13,229 nucleotides of DNA from an archaeon (GTDB lineage: Archaea; Thermoproteota; Nitrososphaeria; Nitrososphaerales; CADDZS01). The notes beneath the pieces were generated by a model. The model saw nothing but the letters and a program-made list of their open reading frames with translations, ran no database searches and was not told the DNA's origin. Location: NCBI GenBank assembly GCA_021792315.1, contig JAJYUX010000045.1:1-13229 (forward strand). Reading direction: 5' to 3'. Shown here piece after piece: positions 1 through 5,550 of the stretch. A program made the position numbers and the translations under genes. Within the stretch, counting starts at the first letter, position 1. Each line of letters begins with the position of its first letter.

Positions 1-97
1 TTTGGAGCTTTCAAGAAACAAGAAAGCAACATCAATGAACGATTTGATGAAAGACCGTAGGCCAGAATATTACAGGCAGCTGGCCCAAGTCAGCTAG
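1..97 (+). other. possible 3' end of a plus-strand gene cut by the left edge
   Basis: Two plus-strand frames are open from the window edge. Frame 1 runs to a TAG at 58-60 and ends in NINERFDERP. Frame 2 runs to a TAG at 95-97 and ends in RRPEYYRQLAQVS. Either could be the C-terminus of a gene convergent with the cupredoxin gene; frame 1 would leave a short gap and frame 2 would overlap its stop by 8 nt. The stretch is too short to decide or to name a family, and it may also be plain intergenic DNA. On the minus strand the T-rich stretch complementary to 9-26 could serve as a terminator for the oxidase operon. Confidence 0.25.
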
Positions 98-701
98 ACG
101 AGTTCCCGAGTACTACAGTTACTGTTCCATGCATCCAGCCCGGATGGAACGTACAATAATAATTGTATACTCCGGGTTGAGTGAATTGATACACGAATGT
201 CCCATTTTCTGCGATAGAGCCTGAGCTGAAACTCGTAGGGTCACCAGGTCTAGATGTCACAGTGTGCAGCGCAGTATCCTTGTTCGTCCACTGAACCGTG
301 TTGTTCACTCCAATTATCACTGTTACGTTCTGTGGCGAATATGTAATTGCAGTTCCGGGATTCTGCGAACCATACAGGATCGTTATGAATCCGTCTGGTT
401 TGGGCCCTGTGCTTGAGGCGCCTGGCAGAAGCAATATGCCAGTGAATACAACTCCGACCGAGATCACCAAGATAACACCAATGAACACTTTAGCTGCAAA
501 ACCCGGGGCCGGAAGTCCGTCTTTGAACAACCCAGCAGGGAGAAGTATCAGACCAACTAACATGGCGTAACCGGAGACATTCTGCATTTCTTGGAAGGAT
601 GCCTGGGTGTGAGGGATCACACCAAAGAAGAACCAAGAAAGCTGACCTGCAACGCCAATGACTATCAAAAATAGACTGATGTAGAAAAGATCCTTGTCCA
701 T
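90..701 (-). CDS. membrane-anchored cupredoxin (type 1 copper protein)
   Basis: A 203-residue protein in two parts. Residues about 6-28, 43-60 and 71-92 are three hydrophobic helices. Residues about 103-198 form a plastocyanin/azurin-like cupredoxin domain facing outside the cell. The probable type 1 copper ligands are H146 (ALHTV), C183, H186 and M190 in the C-terminal loop YYCTFHPGWM. The fold and ligands imply one-electron transfer by a blue copper centre. It is the last gene of the oxidase operon, starting 4 nt after the subunit I stop, so it may deliver electrons to the CuA subunit or act as an accessory oxidase subunit; that role is inferred from context. Single-anchor halocyanin or sulfocyanin types are more familiar than a three-helix anchor. 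The ATG start at 701 places the first helix at the N-terminus. Confidence 0.85.
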   Translation of the reverse strand: MDKDLFYISLFLIVIGVAGQLSWFFFGVIPHTQASFQEMQNVSGYAMLVGLILLPAGLFKDGLPAPGFAAKVFIGVILVISVGVVFTGILLLPGASSTGPKPDGFITILYGSQNPGTAITYSPQNVTVIIGVNNTVQWTNKDTALHTVTSRPGDPTSFSSGSIAENGTFVYQFTQPGVYNYYCTFHPGWMHGTVTVVLGNSSS

Positions 702-705
702 AATC

Positions 706-2481
706 TCACATTTCCTTCTGTTTTGGAACCTGTCCGGCGTTGGAAACTCCTACCGAGTTTGGCACTAGTCCTCCAATTGAGTCTAACTTACCTGCAACTT
801 GTAGGCTAGGTTCACTGTTGGCTCGCACTGTCGGAGCAGGCACTTGAATTTGTGGTTTCAAAGTTTCGGGAGGTTCTGGTGGATTCGCAGTCGGACCAGT
901 CAATGTTTTCAGGATGTTCCAGATAAACGGAATCTGAGCAGCTCCCGCAACTATGGCAAAGAAGAATGCCATAATCAACCAGAAATGATAGTCAAGTGTT
1001 ATAGTAAATGGAAGTTGCGCAGTCACGGGAGCATATTCGCGGCGTGGAACACCGAGATAGCCCATAATTGCGAAAGTAAAAGCCAATCCAAATCCTCCAA
1101 CACAAGTTCCCCAGAAATGGATGTCGCCTAATGTCTTGCTATACCACTGCTTTCCGGAAATTTCTGGTAGTATCAAATACAAGATACCAAAAGCAGCCAT
1201 GACTATTCCATCCAATCCCATGAAGTGAAAATGACCTACAACCGCGTAAGTGTTGTGTAAGTACAGATCAAGTGCAACAACCCCTTGTTCGGTGCCCATC
1301 ACTCCTCCAAAAATCCAGCCGAAAATGCTAGCTATCAAGAACTTCGCGGTCAAACTCCATTCGTATTTGGATCTCCAAATTAGGGCAAAAAGTGTAAACA
1401 CCGAAATACCCGAAGCAAAGGCTACCATCATCGTCATCCCTTGCGACATCAACTGAAGTCCAAATGGCTGCGCAGTATCCATGAACAAGTGGTGGCTGTA
1501 AACACCGACTCCAGCGATCAACAGCATCGGCCAAGGTACTCGCACCCACCTGCTACTTGAAAACTCCCGTTTTGCGAAAATCGGAATGTAGGTGTAGTAC
1601 ATGCCGATTACAGGGAAGAACGCGTAGTATACAATTGGATGATAGTTGATCCAGAGAAAGTTCTTTGCAACAAGATTGTTCAAGAAATTTGGCTGATTGA
1701 GCGATGTCCAAAATCCGTCAGCCAGTAGGGTGAGAAATGGAGGCGCGGAGATAATCATTGTGAGCGTTGTGACGACGGCTGCTATTGCGGCAGTTGGATA
1801 AGGAACTATTCTAGATCTCACCGCCTTCGGCATGTACGCATCGAAACCGATGGACGCAGCAAATTTTGCTGAAAGAGAGTGATTCATTCCTTGCTTCAGA
1901 TTGTAATCGTCCTTGTATTTTCCAGAAAATGCAGTTCCAAAAACCAAGTATGTGAAAACGAGCAATGATAGATTGGTAATAATCATGCCACCAAAGAATA
2001 CGGCAGCTTGCAACATCCCCCACGGAGCAAAACCTGCTGGACCTCCGTGGAATGGGAGTGGAAACAGGAAATACCATCCCGGTCCAAAACCAAGTAGAAT
2101 TGCGGCCCAAACTATGTAAAATCCAATCATGAAAAGATAGAAGACAATTGGAAGCAGTTTCTCATTGTAGAGTTTCCTTTTCATGTATTTAGGGAATACA
2201 TAAGCTATCAAACCATAGGTGAAGGGAAACTGCCACCCGACGAACATGCCCAATCCATGGGCGGTGAGGAGCTGTCCGAACACCTGCGCGGTGCCCACAG
2301 GACCGATCAGAGCAGAGCCTCCGCCTTGGTCTGTGCGCATGAATAACGCGAAGGTTCCAGCAACAATGAAGTTAAGAAATGAAAGATACAGAAGCCTTCT
2401 TGCCCATTTCTTAGTGTATGGCGTCAATGGGTCTTCATTGGCCAGTGCTACTTCGCCTGATCTCTGAGTGGGTTCTTCCAT
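706..2481 (-). CDS. heme-copper oxidase subunit I, type B (ba3-like)
   Basis: The 591-residue catalytic subunit of a terminal oxidase that reduces O2 to water at a heme/CuB site and pumps protons. About 12-13 hydrophobic helices cover residues 30-525. Visible ligands are H75 (low-spin heme, TAHGLG), H281 with Y285 in HPIVY (CuB ligand and cross-linked Tyr), H330-H331 (CuB), H417 (high-spin heme) and H419 (low-spin heme) in VVGHFHF. HPIVY in place of HPEVY means the type A helix VI glutamate is absent. Together with the YSHH, LHNTYAVVGHFH and GVPRREY blocks this resembles Thermus ba3, hence type B. The conserved Tyr argues against an NO reductase. Residues about 530-591 form a Pro-rich, low-complexity tail. 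Subunit II lies 16 nt upstream, and no subunit III gene is present, as is usual for type B. Confidence 0.95.
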   Translation of the reverse strand: MEEPTQRSGEVALANEDPLTPYTKKWARRLLYLSFLNFIVAGTFALFMRTDQGGGSALIGPVGTAQVFGQLLTAHGLGMFVGWQFPFTYGLIAYVFPKYMKRKLYNEKLLPIVFYLFMIGFYIVWAAILLGFGPGWYFLFPLPFHGGPAGFAPWGMLQAAVFFGGMIITNLSLLVFTYLVFGTAFSGKYKDDYNLKQGMNHSLSAKFAASIGFDAYMPKAVRSRIVPYPTAAIAAVVTTLTMIISAPPFLTLLADGFWTSLNQPNFLNNLVAKNFLWINYHPIVYYAFFPVIGMYYTYIPIFAKREFSSSRWVRVPWPMLLIAGVGVYSHHLFMDTAQPFGLQLMSQGMTMMVAFASGISVFTLFALIWRSKYEWSLTAKFLIASIFGWIFGGVMGTEQGVVALDLYLHNTYAVVGHFHFMGLDGIVMAAFGILYLILPEISGKQWYSKTLGDIHFWGTCVGGFGLAFTFAIMGYLGVPRREYAPVTAQLPFTITLDYHFWLIMAFFFAIVAGAAQIPFIWNILKTLTGPTANPPEPPETLKPQIQVPAPTVRANSEPSLQVAGKLDSIGGLVPNSVGVSNAGQVPKQKEM

Positions 2482-2497
2482 TGCCTATCTGCCTCTT

Positions 2498-3091
2498 TCA
2501 AGACTGGGTAACATTCATCTGACTAATCATGCCATAGTGGCCGTATCCGCAGAACTCTAGGCATCTTATGTAGTATGTACCTGGCGTAGTGAATTGGTAC
2601 ATTATGCTGTTGGTGAAACCAGGCATTACTTGAACCTGAAAAAGCAAAGTACCTGCAGAATCGTAGACACCGAAACCGTGAGTGACATCAATGCTCCTCA
2701 CAAAGAACTCTACAGTACTACCCGCAGGAATAGCATAATCAGATTGACAGTTCGGAGCCCCCCAGTTTGGAGGTGTGCTGAGACACCAATTGAATTGTTG
2801 CGCTTGAACGTTGATAGTCATGGTCGGGGTCACATTTGAATGCGCATATGGATAAGGCAGGAAAACCAATGTTATGGAACTGAAAACCAGAAACACGACC
2901 AGTATGAGAATCGTCCAGTGGACCTCGTACTTTGCGAGAGAGTGTTTATCGACCTCATCTGGATGTTTGGTGCTGTAGAAAAGGACTCCGAATGCAACCA
3001 TTGTAATAAGAACTGCCATTACAAAGATTGCAGCTAGATAGTCAATATTCATCCCAACGCTAGCTGGAAACAATCCAAGGGCGGAGTCCAA
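2498..3091 (-). CDS. heme-copper oxidase subunit II with CuA centre
   Basis: A 197-residue subunit that receives electrons in its external CuA centre and passes them to subunit I. Two hydrophobic helices lie at about 17-40 and 59-79, followed by a cupredoxin-fold CuA domain. The CuA ligands are H138 (DVTHGFG) and the block C177-x-E179-x-C181-x3-H185-x2-M188. Thermus ba3 subunit II has a single helix, so two helices differ from that model. C103 and C115 flank a short insertion after QFNW and could form a disulfide. The start used is TTG at 3091, with GGTGGTG 6-12 nt upstream. An ATG at 3052 (residue 14) is the alternative and still keeps the first helix. This is the first gene of the oxidase operon, behind a TATA-like element at 3119-3126. 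Confidence 0.92.
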   Translation of the reverse strand: MDSALGLFPASVGMNIDYLAAIFVMAVLITMVAFGVLFYSTKHPDEVDKHSLAKYEVHWTILILVVFLVFSSITLVFLPYPYAHSNVTPTMTINVQAQQFNWCLSTPPNWGAPNCQSDYAIPAGSTVEFFVRSIDVTHGFGVYDSAGTLLFQVQVMPGFTNSIMYQFTTPGTYYIRCLEFCGYGHYGMISQMNVTQS

Positions 3092-3118
3092 GTTCGCACC
3101 ACCACACCGAAATTTACA

Positions 3119-3126
3119 CTATAAAT
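3119..3126 (-). promoter_or_regulatory. TATA box of the oxidase operon
   Basis: On the minus strand the sequence reads ATTTATAG, a good archaeal TATA element. About 25 bp downstream puts transcription start near 3097, only a few bases before the TTG at 3091, so the transcript would be nearly leaderless. If so, the GGTG motif before TTG would be only partly transcribed. This is predicted by eye from position and composition only. Confidence 0.5.
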
Positions 3127-3159
3127 GTTGTGTTGAAGGTTTAACATCCAAACAGATGT

Positions 3160-3181
3160 CGAAAGCAAGTTTAAACTTTCG
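3160..3181. repeat. inverted repeats upstream of the oxidase operon
   Basis: A perfect 12-bp palindrome AAGTTTAAACTT (3167-3178) sits inside a wider CGAAAG/CTTTCG inverted repeat (3160-3165 and 3176-3181). It lies about 40-60 bp upstream of the oxidase TATA box and about 100 bp before the tRNA gene. The position suits a regulator site, but AT-rich palindromes of this size also occur by chance. The rest of the gap from 3182 to 3249 shows nothing recognisable. Confidence 0.3.
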
Positions 3182-3249
3182 AGCTAATCCAGATTTTCTC
3201 TTGTATCTTGCCTACGAATTTGTTTTCTTAAATTGCTCCAGCGCGATAG

Positions 3250-3258
3250 TTATTTATG
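3250..3258 (+). promoter_or_regulatory. TATA box of the tRNA-Tyr gene
   Basis: TTATTTATG is centred about 27 bp before the first base of the tRNA at 3281, the expected archaeal box A distance. The identification rests on sequence and spacing alone. Confidence 0.55.
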
Positions 3259-3311
3259 CGGGATTTGAGACTTGGACATACCCGCGGTAGCTCAGCCTGG
3301 TAGAGCTTCCG

Positions 3312-3343
3312 ACCTCTCGCTCGCAAAGGAGCCGAGGGAAGAC
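3312..3343 (+). other. tRNA-Tyr intron 1 at position 30/31, 32 nt
   Basis: A noncanonical intron inside the anticodon stem. The BHB is regular: central helix CTTC (3306-3309) with GAAG (3338-3341), 3-nt bulges CG|A (3310-3312) and AC|G (3342-3344), and an intron helix CCTC (3313-3316) with GAGG (3334-3337). The intron continues into a GCTC/GAGC stem with a 6-nt loop. Cutting two bases into each bulge gives exactly the boundaries needed for a paired G31-C39. Placing the intron one or two bases later would create an A31-C39 mismatch. Confidence 0.88.
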
Positions 3344-3350
3344 GCTGTAG

Positions 3351-3410
3351 AGATCTGGCTCCTCATTACATGAGGCGCTGATCCCGTTCCAGCCTATCAG
3401 GCTAACAGAA
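3351..3410 (+). other. tRNA-Tyr intron 2 at canonical position 37/38, 60 nt
   Basis: The central BHB helix is CTGT (3345-3348, including anticodon bases) with ACAG (3405-3408). The bulges are AG|A (3349-3351) and AA|A (3409-3411), which splice G37 to A38. Within the intron are hairpins CCTCAT/ATGAGG (3361-3366, 3370-3375) and AGCCT/AGGCT (3391-3395, 3399-3403). The inner helix directly beside the 5' bulge is not perfectly paired, so this BHB is of the relaxed type on the intron side. Confidence 0.88.
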
Positions 3411-3432
3411 ACCGGAGTGTCGTCGGTTCAAT

Positions 3433-3452
3433 AAGCGCTCTGCGCCTGAAAT
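3433..3452 (+). other. tRNA-Tyr intron 3 in the T loop at 59/60, 20 nt
   Basis: A 20-nt mini-intron in the T loop. The central helix is TTCA (3427-3430) with TGAA (3447-3450). The bulges are AT|A (3431-3433) and AT|T (3451-3453). The exon helix is the T stem itself and the intron helix is GCGC/GCGC with a 3-nt loop. Removal gives the 7-nt T loop TTCAATT with conserved T54, T55, C56 and A58. The repeated bases would allow equivalent splice points from 56/57 to 59/60; the BHB geometry selects 59/60. Confidence 0.87.
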
Positions 3453-3469
3453 TCCGACCCGCGGGACCT

Positions 3470-3477
3470 CCTTTTTC
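3470..3477 (+). terminator. T-rich terminator after tRNA-Tyr
   Basis: CTTTTTCT follows the mature 3' end by a few bases and runs to the stop codon of the convergent gene. Oligo-T stretches of this kind end archaeal transcription. No hairpin is associated with it. Confidence 0.5.
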
Positions 3478-4461
3478 TTAGGACTTTTTCTTGGCAGTAT
3501 CTCTCAATTTCTGTCCTTTGTCCATAGGCTCGTAGAGTTTTTTCAAGTTCAAGTATTTGGCTGATTCGTAGATACAATGATCTTCAGCAACCCGTACCCT
3601 AAACAGAGAAGACCAACGTTTTTCTTTTGCGTACTTTCGGTTCAGAAGATATGATTTCAGTTTGATGTACGAACCAGCGGTAAAATAGACAAAGAGATTT
3701 ACGATCTTCTGGAAGTGTGATCCACTATTTATCGTAACGTTCTCGACTGGGATCCTCTCTGTTCTTTCTCTATACATTTTTGGGAAATACTCTTCCATCC
3801 AGGGGCTAAGCTTCAACAGATGGGAATAGTAGTTTCTCCCTCGCAGGATCCTGGTGTAGAGGGCGTCTCTCGCGAAAAGACCATCTTGATGTTTAGTGAA
3901 TTCTCGAATAGCGAACTCCTCGTCAACTACGTAGCTAAGACAGATCGGTGGAGAACCGCGATTTACAATTCTGAAGGCTCTTGCCAGGAGGAGGAACTTT
4001 ACTAGTGAGGGCCAAATCGCTTCCTCGTTCATGATACAGAAAAAATCCAGATCGCCATCTCTCGTCACGGACAAATACGAAGTCGACCCACTAACAGAAA
4101 GTACCTTAAGCCCTATATGCGAGCATAGGTTCGAGAAATTCATAGAGTGCTTGAGGTTCCGATTTGCTCTGGAGATCTTGTCCCATTCCTCTTCTCTAAT
4201 CGCTCCCAAGTCTCTATCTTCATGTTCTTTGTTTATGATCATGCCTGAGGAAATCCTGTATCTCTCGAGTCCGACAAACGCCCCCCAATTTTCCGAGAGT
4301 GCGGATTCAGAAATTTCTAGTGGAACAAGTGAAAGGAGCTCCTTCAATGTCAAATACGACCCGATGGCGTCGGACACATCGCATAACATCCTAATCCGCT
4401 TGACTTCCTCTTCTGAAAGCGAAGCCAGTTTCGAGTTAGCGACCATATCTTTTCCAGACAC
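3478..4461 (-). CDS. nucleotidyltransferase-fold protein with N-terminal winged-helix-like region
   Basis: A 327-residue soluble protein. The core at about 120-180 shows the pol-beta-type nucleotidyltransferase signature: G125-S126 (VSGSTS) followed by D137-x-D139 (GDLDFF). The following blocks (W150, PPICLSYVVDE at 171-181, ARDAL at 197-201, PWMEEYFP at 220-227) match, from memory, a family often found beside glycosyltransferases in surface-polysaccharide clusters. Its substrate is unknown to me. Residues about 20-78 (LTLKELLSL, then a short wing) resemble a winged helix. The gene overlaps the upstream glycosyltransferase: a GTG at 4461 gives 26 nt of overlap, while an in-frame ATG at 4446 preceded by GGAAAAG gives 11 nt and may be the real start. 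The overlap implies co-translation. Confidence is good for the fold and low for the reaction. Confidence 0.7.
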   Translation of the reverse strand: MSGKDMVANSKLASLSEEEVKRIRMLCDVSDAIGSYLTLKELLSLVPLEISESALSENWGAFVGLERYRISSGMIINKEHEDRDLGAIREEEWDKISRANRNLKHSMNFSNLCSHIGLKVLSVSGSTSYLSVTRDGDLDFFCIMNEEAIWPSLVKFLLLARAFRIVNRGSPPICLSYVVDEEFAIREFTKHQDGLFARDALYTRILRGRNYYSHLLKLSPWMEEYFPKMYRERTERIPVENVTINSGSHFQKIVNLFVYFTAGSYIKLKSYLLNRKYAKEKRWSSLFRVRVAEDHCIYESAKYLNLKKLYEPMDKGQKLRDTAKKKS

Positions 4462-5365
4462 CGTGCATCTCTGTAGAAACTAATCTGTCTTTGATCGCAA
4501 GGGAAAGCGCAATCACCTCTTCAACGCATGCGATTGGAAGCATTGCGATCAGTTCGCGATGGCGCGCAAGAATTTTGACTATAATGCCAACACCCAGCAC
4601 AGGAGATGAAATCAATAACGACTCCACCGTCCTTGGCGAAGAGCCCGTGACCTTCCATATCTGGAAATGTCCAAAGATGATTCTTCTTCTCTGAGAGATT
4701 GTGTCAGCAATATTCTTTGGAACATCTATTTCCACACCTGCAGAATTGCAGAACTTTATGTAAAAGCCCCGTTGTTTTGCTCTCCCAGCAATGTAAGCAC
4801 CGTCATTTACGATGTCCTGTGGAAGTGGTTCCAAGAGTTCAGACCTCACTGCCATGAGCTCGTCGCTCCCGTGATTTCCTATTGCCATGTGATTCAACCG
4901 TTCAGAGCATTCGTTGTGAACCAACCACATTAGTCGCTGGACCCCTGCGGTGCTTCCGACCCGTCTTTCGAAGTAAGGGTTGCCCGAGATTACACCGGCC
5001 GACTGATCTTGTCGGAGCATGGTCAAAATAGCACTCATTGCTCCTTTGACCGGAAGCGCGTCTGAATTTACGAAGAGAAGGTAATTTCCGACTGAATTAC
5101 ATATTATCTTGTTGATAGCCTCGGCTTTACCTTTTCTTTTCTCTTCTTCGATCAAATGCATCCTTCGATCGTATTTCTGAAATTCAAGCAGTAACCCGAT
5201 TGCACTTCGAGAACAGCCACTTGCTACGACAATGATCTTCAGAAGTGGCATCTCTCTCGGGAACCTTTCAGCTCGAATCCTTTTGAGCAGATCTCCTAGA
5301 CTTGGAGCGGAATCACTGGCACAGATCCCTATCGTGAACCCGTACTCCCTATTCGAAGATTTCAT
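4436..5365 (-). CDS. GT2-like glycosyltransferase
   Basis: A 309-residue GT-A-fold glycosyltransferase. The N-terminal nucleotide-sugar region (10-125) contains IIVVASG (44-50), the typical GKAEAIN stretch (79-85) and N100-S-D102 in the DxD position. Asn replaces the first Asp. The acceptor half has NDGAY (187-191), corresponding to the catalytic ED region, and QRRR (225-228), recalling the QxxRW motif of membrane GT2 enzymes. Hydrophobic stretches at about 248-268 and 271-290 suggest membrane attachment. The reaction would be transfer of a sugar from an activated donor to a lipid or glycan; donor and acceptor cannot be read. The ATG at 5365 is the start. No Shine-Dalgarno motif is visible. 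It is first in a two-gene unit with the overlapping nucleotidyltransferase-fold gene. Confidence 0.82.
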   Translation of the reverse strand: MKSSNREYGFTIGICASDSAPSLGDLLKRIRAERFPREMPLLKIIVVASGCSRSAIGLLLEFQKYDRRMHLIEEEKRKGKAEAINKIICNSVGNYLLFVNSDALPVKGAMSAILTMLRQDQSAGVISGNPYFERRVGSTAGVQRLMWLVHNECSERLNHMAIGNHGSDELMAVRSELLEPLPQDIVNDGAYIAGRAKQRGFYIKFCNSAGVEIDVPKNIADTISQRRRIIFGHFQIWKVTGSSPRTVESLLISSPVLGVGIIVKILARHRELIAMLPIACVEEVIALSLAIKDRLVSTEMHGVWKRYGR

Positions 5366-5421
5366 CTTTGTATCAGTTCAATCCCAAGTGAGATGTTCTT
5401 TCGACATGAAACTGAAAACTT

Positions 5422-5432
5422 CGAAATAAACT
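5422..5432 (-). promoter_or_regulatory. candidate TATA box of the glycosyltransferase gene
   Basis: The minus strand reads AGTTTATTTCG about 60 bp before the ATG at 5365, which would give a leader of roughly 35 nt. It is a plausible AT-rich element but weaker than the other promoters in this window. Confidence 0.3.
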
Positions 5433-5508
5433 TCTCTCTTATTGAGAAGCATAGGATATTCTTAGATCTAAGCAGAGCCCAAAGCATTGCTTCCTTTCCA
5501 TTGCTTTG
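5431..5508. repeat. three inverted repeats in a divergent promoter region
   Basis: The 185-bp gap between the divergent genes at 5365 and 5551 holds CTTCTC/GAGAAG (5431-5436, 5444-5449), the perfect palindrome CTTAGATCTAAG (5461-5472) and CAAAGCA/TGCTTTG (5480-5486, 5502-5508). They lie between the two predicted TATA elements, where a shared regulator could bind. No regulator is identified and no other feature is seen in the gap. Confidence 0.3.
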
Positions 5509-5516
5509 AGCACTAG

Positions 5517-5525
5517 CTTTTATTC
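5517..5525 (+). promoter_or_regulatory. TATA box of the GT-C-like gene
   Basis: CTTTTATTC is centred about 30 bp before the TTG at 5551. Transcription would start around 5547, so the message would be practically leaderless. This supports the TTG start. Confidence 0.45.
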
Positions 5526-5550
5526 ACGGTTTATCTCTGTCGACCATTGA

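Larger units (their letters stand above)
3281..3466 (+). tRNA. tRNA-Tyr (anticodon GTA) with three introns
   Basis: The acceptor arms CCCGCGG (3281-3287) and CCGCGGG (3459-3465) pair fully. The D arm is GCTC...GAGC (3290-3306) and the T stem is GTCGG/CCGAC (3422-3426, 3454-3458). C1-G72 with A73 (3466) is the tyrosine identity set of archaea, and the anticodon loop CTGTAGA has GTA at 3347-3349. The gene is far too long for a tRNA. Removing three segments, 3312-3343 (32 nt), 3351-3410 (60 nt) and 3433-3452 (20 nt), leaves a regular 74-nt cloverleaf with a 5-bp anticodon stem (T27 C28 C29 G30 G31 with C39 C40 G41 G42 A43), a 5-nt variable loop and the T loop TTCAATT. Each removed segment has BHB-type ends. 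CCA is not encoded. A T-rich run follows at 3471-3477. Confidence 0.93.

Noticed and set aside
20..110. TTGATGA near the left edge as a C/D box RNA
   Set aside because: No matching D box (CTGA) and paired C'/D' boxes at the right distances were found.
844..2110. Several frames antisense or out of frame within oxidase subunit I
   Set aside because: Subunit I has all heme and copper ligands across this span, so the other frames are incidental.
706..2481. Nitric oxide reductase instead of an oxidase
   Set aside because: The HPIVY tyrosine and a CuA-bearing subunit II in the operon fit an oxygen-reducing type B oxidase.
3281..3466. Reading the locus as a tRNA with a single long intron or as a pseudogene
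   Set aside because: A single intron cannot restore both the anticodon stem and the T loop, while three BHB-consistent excisions give a flawless cloverleaf.
5398..5407. The 10-mer ATGTCGAAAG (here on the minus strand) also occurring at 3156-3165 as a shared regulatory site
   Set aside because: One shared 10-mer between two places in 13 kb is expected by chance and the positions relative to the promoters differ.
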